NCBI GenBank assembly: GCA_019059635.1
Contig: JAGVRJ010000014.1
Span: forward strand, 1 to 64,000
DNA from: Proales similis
Lineage: Eukaryota; Rotifera; Eurotatoria; Ploima; Proalidae
Length of the DNA: 64,000 nt
Reading direction: 5' to 3'
In this document: one piece after another, positions 34,401 through 44,735 of the stretch
How positions within the stretch are numbered: the stretch's first letter is position 1
How the letters are laid out: each line of letters starts with the position of its first letter
Position numbers and translations under genes: made by a program
The notes under the pieces: model-generated
Database searches by the model: none
What the model saw: only the letters and a program-made list of their open reading frames with translations
What the model was told of the DNA's origin: nothing

Positions 34401-35108
34401 TCTGTTTGCTCAACACTCATTTCGATATTTATAGCTCATTTAACGATTCTTCTTACCTCCAAAAATTTGCGGCTAGCGTTTGTGTCCACATTTGCGCTAT
34501 TCGGCTCCATGAGTTCTTCCCTGGCTATTTTGGCTTTATTTGGCTACCAACTTACTGTCACCGCCCTGTTGTGTTTGAATTTGGGATTGAGTTTCCTCGC
34601 CGCCATTCTGATTCACATGTGCTATTTTTACAGTGAACTACTGGAAAGTGAAAGTGGCAAGGAACAGGACACAATGGCGATATTTTTTACCCGGGAAAAC
34701 ATCTGCAGCCAAGTGGCACGCGATATCCTTCCAACAGCCTTCCGCATCTGGTTTTTATTTTTAATCGTTCTGACGCCCCTTGCATGCTCTGAATTATTAA
34801 CCATCCATACATTTGCCGTGATGATTATTGTATTCTTGTCTAGCTTCGTATTCTTCCTTGTTTTCCTCGTCTTGCCAATCTTAACGAAATTCGGACCTAT
34901 GCAAAATAACTGGAACTTGGGACTGGCAGCGACTTGGAAAAAAAGTCATGGTATCAATCAGAGAGTAACGCATAATAAACGTAATGAGACATATCGAAGT
35001 TTCACACGAGAGGAAAGCCGGCCAACCAGAACAACCTGTTTTGTTGGATCTGAAAAGAGTCAAGAAAAAAATCAGCAGATAGGAAAATCGGCCATCACAA
35101 TCTTTTAG
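31447..35108 (+). CDS. Dispatched-like RND transporter with sterol-sensing-type domain
   Basis: Four exons (31447-31508, 31566-31689, 31749-32157, 32212-35108) give 1163 residues. A stop lies just upstream of the first Met. The start IHYPGLLLTVSFSISFIL, followed by LPDFSDPLVGFETQATT, is the hallmark N-terminus of Dispatched, which releases cholesterol-modified Hedgehog. Two groups of transmembrane helices follow (about residues 385-640 and 900-1060), separated by a second extracellular loop with many Cys. In TM4 the segment VLPVVLVFNMYQ replaces the usual G-x-x-x-D-D, and in TM10 GLSFLAAILIH replaces G-x-S-V-D, so the aspartates that couple ion flow seem lost. It might therefore be a divergent, perhaps non-transporting, paralogue (DISP1 or DISP3 group not decidable). 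Confidence 0.85.
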
Positions 35109-35153
35109 AAACCAAAAGTTAAGATTTTTTTTGCACTTCATTTGAAAAATAAA

Positions 35154-35621
35154 CTAGTGGATCAGAATAGAAACAAAATAGAGTATGAAGAGAAAGATAT
35201 AGTTCGGCAGAGATTGAACTGAAGAGTTACACTCGTCCTGATCATTGCAACAATCCATCTCATATCCATTTGGAAGAACCCAAACGCTGCTTCTTTTACA
35301 TCTATCTGGAGGAGTGCATCCCTTGATAAGAGTTGTTTGTCCCGAGTTTACGATAAGCGCTTTCTTTGGTAAACGATCATCAATTGAAATAAATAAAATA
35401 AAATTTCTAACTTGCCATGCACATCAGCATGTCATAGTCACATTCAACGCTGGCTTCCGAACTTGAGCAGTCTGTACAGCTGACACACCTAAGAGCAAGA
35501 ACGCTCTTATCTTCTAGGATGTGAAATTTTAATACTAGCAAGTAATATGTGGATGCGGACTGCCGGCCTTATTACCGATCAAGAGACAGACCACCAATAG
35601 AACAATCGAAAATCTTCGCAT
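35154..35621 (-). CDS. Ly6/three-finger protein 1, GPI-anchored type
   Basis: Three exons (35576-35621, 35416-35513, 35154-35363) give 117 residues: signal peptide (IVLLVVCLLIG), a Cys-rich domain beginning ALRCVSCTDCSSSEA, a C-terminal CCNDQDECNSS motif (the Ly6 CC...CN end) and a hydrophobic tail (YIFLFILYFVSILIH) typical of GPI attachment. The second intron starts with GC (catg|gcaagt). Same exon count and phases as the two Ly6 genes at 42.8 and 44.0 kb. Ligand unknown. It ends 45 bp from the convergent Dispatched-like gene. Confidence 0.8.
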
Positions 35622-35832
35622 TTCCAATGCTTTATTTTTTATTTTATTGCGACTTCTTCCAGAAAAAATTTCCTAGCTTAGAAAAGTTGCGACTGTTTAA
35701 TCCAAACATGCACTGTTTTGATTGTTTATTCTGACTAAAAATTGTCGACATGGCCATGCGAAGCCTTTCAAGTATTTTAAAGCATGCTTTAACAAACATA
35801 TTAAAAAAATAGCTCTGAGTTAAAAAAGTGGC

Positions 35833-38800
35833 TCAGCCTTCCTGTTGTTTCGCAAAACGAATAAACACTTGCTCAAGCGTGCTTTGGCTGAAGTTGTAGT
35901 CGAACAGAACTTGCTGTTCTTTTCCTAAGTAAATACATCAGTTTAGTATGCCAAGTTGGTAGGGGATACTAAACCAGAGCAATTACCTTTTTGCAGATGT
36001 TCGAAAACCCGAGCAAGTGATCCTATTGCTTCTTTCGGAACGTTATATATGTAACGTGAGGAAAAATTTTCCGACAATTCAGCTTGATTCTGGAACAACT
36101 GGGCGATGAATGCTTCAAATTGACTTTGTTTTTCTGCGTTGGCTTTCACTTCGAGAGTGTAGCCCATTCCGAACTTTTCCTTTAAATATTGGCTTGAGCC
36201 CAGACATTTGAGTTCTCCCTTCACCATAATTCCGATTCTCTGGCACAATGCTTCGGCCTGATTTTGTTAATCAGGTTGCCAGAAAAGTAAGAAAATACGT
36301 GTTTAATTGATTTTTACCTCTTCCATTGAGTGAGTAGTGAGTATAGCGCTCTTATCTGTGCCAGTAAAGTTGGCAGAGATCACATTCCTGCGAGTGTTTT
36401 TTTTCTGAATTTTGAGATTATTTCAATAGTCGTCTAACAAGTCATTACCAAAAGGTTCGTTTTGATTGCGGATCCATGCCGGTTGAAGGCTCTTTAAAAA
36501 GAATCAAAAGTCAATTTGAATAAAAGTTTTTAAAGCCAAGTAGTGAGCTACCGTCCATTAGATTAATCGAAGGAGAGTTAAATAGGGAAATTGCAAAAGC
36601 CAGCTTTCGCTTCGTTCCCCCACTTAGCGTTTTGCTTCGTTTATTCGAGTGCTCGCTGATTGCGAATTTTTCCATGTACCTTGTAAGGATATCATAAAAA
36701 CAGATTTAAAATAAAAATCGATTGGACGCTTGATCCGACTCACCCGTTGCAAACATCTTGAAGTCTTTCAGATGGAATGCCTCGAATGGCCGCATAAAGC
36801 TTCAGATGCTCCTCCATTGTAATCTCATCCCAGAACGGATTGTGCTGGGGACAAAAGCCAACATTTTCACTGAACAATTTAACGTTGCTCAGGTTCAAAT
36901 TCTGGCCAAATAGCTTAATACAGCCAGCATCGGGTTTCAGATCCATCGTAACTATACTCAAACTGGTGGTTTTGCCTGCACCGTTTGGACCAAGCAAACC
37001 GAATATTTCTCCTTTTTCGAATCTCAAGCTAAGATTTCGGACAGCCACTTTTTTCTGCTCATTAACGTTCTGCTCTTTTGACTTTTTACAATTTAAACTC
37101 GAGTTTATCATTGAATTCAAGTTGTTTTTCGTAAATTCTTTTCTAATATTTTGGAGAGTTAGCGGAGAATTCTGTGAAAATTAAGCTTGCCAGTTAAATT
37201 AGAAGAATGAAGATAAGATGGATAGACTTACATCTAAATTCTCGTCTGCTCGTTCTCTCTCATATCTTACGTCATCATCTTCTTGTTCAATATTTTCTGG
37301 GTTAGAATGAACAAGGTTTAAACGTCTCTTGTCGAAAGCATAGTTTAACAAGTTAACTCCATGCTTCAAAGAGTCAAGATAAAATAGAACGAATGAGTAC
37401 ACGATCAAGTTAATCAGTCCCTGTGTTGTGGAATTTTAGTCCAGGTCTAGAGGAAGGGTGATTAGAAATATGACCACTTACAAAAATAATCGATAAAGGA
37501 ATTAAAAACTGATCGAACTCAAAATAGAGGCCAAAGGGAACTTGGACTTCTGATTTGCCTTCAAACAAGCTGACAATTTTTTGAAATATGTAAATCTTTT
37601 CAACACAAGCGAAATGAGAAAGAGCTGAAAAAAGTTAAGAGATTTAGAAGCTTACCTGAGAAATACGAGAGAAAGTGCCGATGAAGCCATAAATCGGGTC
37701 TATAAGACTGAAGACAATGTGTGCGATCTTAGATGCATCTCCTGGTTTGATAGTTAGCAAGTTGACAATCAAAAAGGGTATAATAAAGAGCTTTGAATAA
37801 AATTTAATTGATGCTTAGAGGGGCCTAAGAGATCAGAATGTTGATTACCAGAATAAATAATGTCAACAACACTCCCAGGCAAGTCTCTTTTTTGTCAAAC
37901 AAGAACGATAGACAAAGCGCGAATACAATTAGGCAAGGTATGTAGACAGCTGTGGTCAAAAGCAATGCCAATTTTGCGCCTATCAAGTGAAGTCGGTTAA
38001 AATAGCAATCGGGTCGAGATTCGTTTTGTTCAATTTACCTCCAGGCTCGAAAGATGGGATGTTCAGAGGAGGAATGGCAAATATTAGGAAAAATAATAGG
38101 AGAGGCAGGCAAATGTACTGAAGTACGAATGCGATAAAACAGCTACCCCAATAGGTGGTGAATGAGCAGCCAATCAATCTCAATTGAGTTCTGCATTTAA
38201 GCTTAAAACACGAACCGGTAAGAACGGAAATAGCTTACAAGAGAAAAAAACTTAACAAAAATTACCTCACGATCGTGAACAACCTCCACGGCGAAAGAGA
38301 CCAAAGGCATAAGAAGGCCAACGCCGAGTACAATTAGAGAGGAAAAGACTGTTGGGTCAAATGTCCCGGTGACGACCTCGTTTATGTTCCTTGGCCAGGC
38401 TGTGATAGTAGCGCTGATAGTAGACATGTTTTCCTGGCGCGAAAATAAGTTTGTGACAACGTTGATGATGTTTGGTATCGATAAAACGGCCGAATCATTA
38501 TAAACATATGTTAAATTGTTAAAGGAACTATTGTAAAGTTGATTGACCACTAGGCCGGCGAAGCTGCTTTGTCCCAAGTTAACCAAGTCAGAAATATCCT
38601 CTAAAAACCGAAGAGGCTGGGGGTCTTGACTTGAAACGATTAACTTCCCATCCAAGTTCAGGGCCTCTCCGGTTTTGTTAAAAATAGCAAATGGAATCTC
38701 CGGAGTAGAATAGGAATCGATCGGAAGTTTGATTTCCGGCAAGTTCTTAATTTCATTCCTTTTTGTTTCAAGAAATCAAGTTGAAAACTAGAAGGAAAGC

Positions 38801-41800
38801 TTACATTTGGATCATAAGCTCCATTTGAGCTTATGAATTTCGGTAGAAGAATTGTCAGCAATATACTCGGCAGCGGTGATATGAAGCGATAGATAAAAGT
38901 GAGCTTGTTTCGATAGGCCAACAGAAAGCGTAATTTTAACATGCTTAACATGTCCAGCGGAATCCAAGAGAATAGTCGGTCTTTCATGCTCGCCTTGAAA
39001 TTAAATGATAAAGCAAACGCAAACCAATGAATAGGGTCTATTGAGCATTTTACTTTAGAACTAGTTGCTTCATAGCTATTGAGACTTAGTCTGACACTGT
39101 CAGTGTCTTGTGGCTCTGCGTGGTGCTTTACTTCTTCCTCTTCGCCTAGCTTCAGAAAAACTTCCTCTAAGGTGGTCATTGATATGGCCACATGCTCAAT
39201 TCCAGCCTTGAGACCGCGATCATCTATCGCGTTGAATAGATGTTGGAATTGATCAACTGAACTTAACGGAAGAGTGTAGGATATCTCATTATCCGGTAAG
39301 AACAGGTAATTTTTAAGTTTTCTGTATTTGGAAATTTTACTTCTTTGCCGAAAAAGCGGCCGACTTGCGCCTCGGGAACGTATTCCCTTATTAATGAAGT
39401 TATCTGGGAGGGCTCGGATTCCAAATTCTGGTTTGTCAAGCAGCTGTTTTTTTTTTTGGAAAATCAGCGTTAAAAATTAAAAAAAAAAAGAAGAAGTGAA
39501 AGACATACTTCAAGTGATAACCAACTCCAAAGCGTGACTTTAAGAATAAGCTAGAACCCATACATCGAAGTTTTCCTTTAGAAATAATTGCTTTTCTATC
39601 TGAAAGAGTGATATACTTGATAAAAAATAGAAAAGACTTGATAGGTTGCGATAGAATACCGGCAAGAATATCTGCTTCGTCCATAAAATGCGTAGCTAGC
39701 AGAATAACGCGTCCCTGACGGATTTTCTGTAGCAATGACCAAATGGCTCGACGACTCTGGGGATCCTTTTGACGGTTTCGATAGTTTTCTTTTGGATTAT
39801 CATAATGAATTCATTGTTTACCATTCCAGCAGTAGGCTCGTCCAAAATCAAGATCTTGATTAGAGAGATCGAAGCTGATCAAAGTCTTGAAATGATGACG
39901 GATGTGAAAGCCAACCTTTGGATCGCCGATCAGAGCGATTGCAATTGAAAGTTTTCTTTTCTGTCCTCCACTAAGATCCTTGGCAAGTGTTTTTCTTGAA
40001 TCATTCAGGTCGACTTTGGCCAGGAATTCTTCAGTCTAATGGATTCAATTTTCCAATTGCTTCTGATTTACCATTTTTTTAAATTTAATTTACTTTTCTA
40101 TCAATCTCATCTTTGCTTAATCCTTTGAGACGACCGTAGAGCTCGAGATGCTCGACACAGTTAAGAAAATCGTAGAGAACATCGTGCTGTGGACATACTC
40201 CACTCATGGCTCTGATTCGCGTCAAGTCATCCACAGAGAAAACATCCTATTGCATTTAGATGCGAAGCTTATAATAGCCAAACAATCTTTTCATTCAAGA
40301 ATTTTAACTAACATAGCCGAAAAATGTTGCTGAGCCGCTATCTGCTGCCATCAGGCCTGTGAGGATGTTGAAAAAGGTCGTTTTTCCCGCTCCATTGTGT
40401 CCTTGATAAAAAATGAGTTTAAGAGCATGAGAAAAGAGGCATGTTGAACAAGCATGCCTAATATTGCAGTAATTTGATCCGAATAGATCGAAAGACTTAG
40501 ATCGTCCACGGCTCTGTAACTTTCCTTGTTTTCATTCTTGAAAGTTTTCACCAAATCTTTGACCCTTCGGTCTGTTGTAAGAGAAATTCCAATGTTTAAG
40601 AGTGGCAGGACTCTTACTTAAGGACAAGTTTGTCTTTAAATTCATCGGGAACAGGTTCAATATCTTGATTGCCGTTCATTTCAATCCTGTCAACTTGGTA
40701 GCTGATCGGCCCTGTGCGAGCTCTTCTATCACGCCAATATGCAGGGCTCAAACAGAACCAAAGGGAACGAGTGCGCCCATATTCGCCGGGTATCACGTTA
40801 TCCAAGTAAATAGTGAGTAAAAAGTAAACAACGGCATCGACCAATAGCATAATTATTCCGCCGAAAATGCTCATAGTATCTTCACGGGCTGGCTTAAAAA
40901 TCAGTTCGACAGGGAATGAGTCACCGTTGGCCGTCTGGGTATAGAGTGCCTTGAGAGTTTGGGCGATGTCACATCTGCGCACCAAAAGGAAAGATTTGCT
41001 TGCTTCTTACCTGGTCGATGGCAAGCGAAAAGGCACAAGGAAACGCCAAAGACAAGAGCCATTGGACAGCAACCGGTAAAGCAGAGCCAAACTGACGGGG
41101 CAGAAAAGCCACAAAATAAAGCAAACCCATAACCGAATAGAAAGATCCACAAGCCGAACCTTTTCAGGAGACGGAATTGGGTTAGTTTGAATCACAAGAG
41201 GCTCAAGAAAAAGTGTTACCAGCCGTTTTGGAGTTTGTGAAGAATGTGCTGAAGAGCATTCCAAATATTAGAGTCACGATTGAAAAGAGCTCGAAAAGAA
41301 TGAAGATAATAATAGTTAACACAAAAGTTTGCAAGAATCCAATGGCTAATAAGATTATGCAAACAATCAAGTTGATGATGGTGAAGGGCACCAAGTAAGT
41401 AATTATCCACGAAAGCCTTAGTAAATAGTTGAGCTGAGTGGACCAAGAATAAAAAGCAGATTATAGGGGGGTTTACCAGAAAGCCAAGTCGGACATTCCC
41501 ATCATTTTCATCACTTCCTTTATCTTCTTTTCTTTTTCTTCGACGACATTTATCACAAACATTACAAGACTGTTGATAAAGAACAGAGTAAAATAGTATG
41601 AAGTGATCGCGGTGAAAGTTGGATCAATAACTAGAAAATCTCCTTTTGGCATATTTTGAACTTGACCCAGCTTAAAGCTATAACCTTCTGTTTGTGTTGT
41701 TCTTTTTATTGCCTGATCGAGCCCCGACTGAATCTCGGCAAAACCATTGTAGGCGAGCAAATTACCGCCACATGTTGCATACGAATTAAGTATGCTTGTT

Positions 41801-42288
41801 CTTTTTTTGCGGCAAGCTCTGGCATCGGTGACCAAGCGCACCTTTTCCGAGTCAAACAGAAGGTCGTTCCACGGATGATAGAGTTTGTATTCAAATGGAA
41901 ATCTAGCAGAAGTAACAAACTCGATGCCGACGTGAAGATAAAAACTGGTAGTCACCGATTGGTTCAGGTAGGCTTTTTTCATATCTTCTATACTTTCATG
42001 ATAAGAAACTTGGGCTAAAAAATAATTTCGTTTCAAATTCTCGCCGATTGCTCTGATCTGCTGGTTGTCAGGATAGAAATATAGGTACGGTCTGATGGCT
42101 GCATTTAGGCTTTCTGGCTGAAAGGTGGTTGCTGGCAAACGCTCTGGTGTGAACATGAAATGGAAAAGCACTAGCACCATAAGAATAGTAACCGGATAAT
42201 AAATCTCAGGAATGGTCTGGGCTTTTTTGCGCAACTTGAGAATAAAGTTACGCTTGACAAAGCCAATCAATTGACTTGTGAAACGCAT
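35833..42288 (-). CDS. ABC transporter, subfamily A
   Basis: Full-length ABCA with many short introns; I fixed the first exon (41477-42288), the start and the stop but not every junction. The first half has TM1 ([17 protein letters not shown]), a large extracellular loop and [21 protein letters not shown] leading into further helices. NBD1: Walker [10 protein letters not shown] (about 40375-40400, just after a GC-AG intron), signature [12 protein letters not shown] (about 39950), Walker [12 protein letters not shown] (about 39850). Second half: helices 37.4-39.2 kb, then NBD2 with Walker [10 protein letters not shown] (about 36970), signature [15 protein letters not shown] (about 36625) and a Walker B split by an intron ([11 protein letters not shown]). 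ABCA proteins move lipids across membranes. The exact member (ABCA3-like or other) is not resolved. Confidence 0.9.
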
Positions 42289-42829
42289 TTCACAGCAGGT
42301 GAATATTTTAGCTCCTTAGTCGAATGCCTGTATTTTTGCCGTCTTGTTTATCGGTTGTCAGCAAATCTAGCTATTATGCAAAAGATGATTAAATCCTAGC
42401 GGGCGTCTTCATCTTTAGTGAAGATTCATAATTTTTGTGACAGATTATTTGACGAACATGTGAAAGATATGAAGCAACGTCATGTGCCGAGGCAGTAATT
42501 CAATTTTAAAACACCAATTGCTCATTGAGAGAGAGTAATTTTAAGTAGGCTAGGTAAAGACTAGGTTGATATTTAACCGGTTAACGCCTATTATGCATTC
42601 TTTGGTCAATAAAAACAAAATTACTCAACATGGCATGATAAACTGGTTGCAGCAAAATAGGGACGATGCGGTCATAAATTAAGGAGAGCCCGTGACGAGG
42701 ATGATTTGATGTTGACCCACAATTTTGAAATATTTCGAATAGAAAACGAATCGGTCAAAGGCGTTCTTTATTGTTTGGGTTCGAATTTCAAACTAAGGGA
42801 TAGTCAAACTAGTACAAAATAATAAGGGA
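42289..42829. other. Intergenic, ABCA upstream region
   Basis: No gene seen between the ABCA start and the stop of Ly6 protein 2. Confidence 0.4.
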
Positions 42830-43339
42830 TTATGCGATGATTTGGTGAACGGAAGCGACCAATATCGTTGAAAAGAACAAGATGGCTGAAAGCTTCAGAT
42901 TGGAAGAAGAATTACAGCCGTCAGTGTTGCAGCAGCTCACGGAAAATCCGTATCCGAATATCCCGAAACCTTGTTCTTTGCAAGCACTTGATGAAATGCA
43001 GCTCTTTTGGGTCAATGTGAAGCCAGGCGCATTTATTGCAGTTTTAACGCACTTGAAAAATTAAATTCGCTTTTACAATTTAAAGAAAATATTTGAAATC
43101 TTTTTCTATTATTTACTGTGTCGAGCTCTGCACTTGAGCAATCAGTGGCCGGATCTTGGGTTTTGTCATATGGGCTAGAGCATGAGCCGCATTGGACGCA
43201 TTGAAGGGCACTGACCGAAGAGCCTCAAAGCAAGATCTCGTTAGATAAAATCGGCTTCAAATTTAATAAATAGAAACGCAGCTTTTTTACTTGCGAACAC
43301 GGTGGCCAGGAGAAGTGCGGAAAGAATGCAGGCTTTCAT
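42830..43339 (-). CDS. Ly6/three-finger protein 2, GPI-anchored type
   Basis: Three exons (43291-43339, 43117-43223, 42830-43051) give 125 residues. Signal peptide ACILSALLLATVFA, Ly6 start ALQCVQCGSC, C-terminal SVSCCNTDGCNSS and a hydrophobic GPI-type tail (LSAILFFSTILVASVHQIIA). Intron 1 is in phase 1 and intron 2 in phase 0, exactly as in the neighbours at 35.2 and 44.0 kb, so they are paralogues by tandem duplication. Function unknown; Ly6 proteins are often ligands or co-factors of receptors on the cell surface. Confidence 0.85.
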
Positions 43340-43997
43340 TTCGACTATTTTGTTGCAGTATGCAAACAGCAGGATGCTGAAACTGTGAGTGCAAGAATTC
43401 AAGATAATGGTAAAGGTAAGATCCTCCTTAAATAGTCGACTCAAGGGAGCGCAAAAAAGCCGGTTTAACTCCAGTCAGGGGCTTAACCCGATTGAGAGAC
43501 TTTAAATTTTAATGCAAACATTGAGGAAAACGATTCCCTAAAATATCAGAGTCAAACAAGCAGTTTCTGTTTGCAGACAGATCATAAGTTAAGTTAAAGC
43601 AGTTGCTATCGCTACACATTACAGTTCGATCACAAGCCAAGCGAATTGACAAGGGCGGCTTTTCATATAAAAAACTCTAAAGCTTTGTTCTCTCATTTCA
43701 TTCATGCGGCCAAATATAAGCCCTTATCTGACCGAAACGTTATTTTTCAGGTTTCAAAAAGAACAAATGCTCTGTTTGATGTCATTTAGTTCGGGTTTAC
43801 AGTCGATAATCTCAAAGAAGAGGGTGAAACTTCAATTCATTTATACGTACGATTTTAGTATTCAAATTACCTATAATTTATAGAGGACGAAAATTTGAAT
43901 TAAATTGATTGATTGATGAGTGGTTCGATCTAGCCCTATTAAAGGAGGTCAAGTTTTAGACAGAATCAAACATTGATGCTGAAAGTTTGTATGTTTA
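43340..43997. other. Intergenic between Ly6 genes
   Basis: No gene seen. Contains the presumed promoter of Ly6 protein 2. Confidence 0.4.
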
Positions 43998-44511
43998 TTA
44001 GAGTCCCAGAACGAAATTGAAGGCGGCCCAGCCGAGTGGTAGAAAGCAAAATAATGAGCCATATGTTCTCAGTGATGAGTTGCAGTTGTCCGAGTCACAG
44101 CAAGCCACCCAATAGCCTAAACCGAACACATTCACACTGCCTTGGGTGCATTTGGCGGCACATCCCTTCGATATGGTTGAACCTCCTGGATAGACCAATA
44201 CGGCTTTCTTAAGAGTATTTACAAACATTTAATTCGATAGAGTGGCAAGGCTTGCTTCCAAAATGCTGCCAAGTATATAATACTCACCATGCAGTATTTA
44301 TCATTTGCATCACAAGTCTCCTGTCTGGTCTGGGAAACATAAGGATCATTGCAAGCAGTGCAGCTGACGCAGCTTGTGAGCGAATAGACAATATTAGGAA
44401 AAACGACTGTTGGCATATGAGCTTTTAAACGGCCAGAAACAATGTATTTTGGTCTCAAGACATACCCACGACCAAGATGGTGGCTAAAAGGATGACAGTG
44501 CCTGTTGACAT
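43998..44511 (-). CDS. Ly6/three-finger protein 3, GPI-anchored type
   Basis: Three exons (44466-44511, 44288-44406, 43998-44207) give 124 residues. Signal peptide VILLATILVV, Ly6 core TSCVSCTACNDPY, CAAKCTQGSVNVFGLGYW, WVACCDSDNCNSS and a hydrophobic C-terminus (LFCFLPLGWAAFNFVLGL). Exon phases (1, 0) match the other two copies. The region from GFGIFGYGFSVSCC in protein 2 to VNVFGLGYWVACC in this one is especially alike, so these two are closest relatives. Confidence 0.83.
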
Positions 44512-44735
44512 CACTCGTTGATTGGTTCAATCGTGTCTGATCAAAATAGGCGCATGTAATAGTTGAGTTGTTCAAGTCTGTCTGAGAAACCAGCAAGCAT
44601 GTTTTGAAATTAAATTAAAGGCTTCTCTTGATTTAAACAAAATTTTTTATGTTTGTTTATTTAAAGTAAAAACGCTTTATTGACGCTAATGGGAGTTAAG
44701 GTGGTGACAACGACTGCGCTCTTTCATTATCCACT

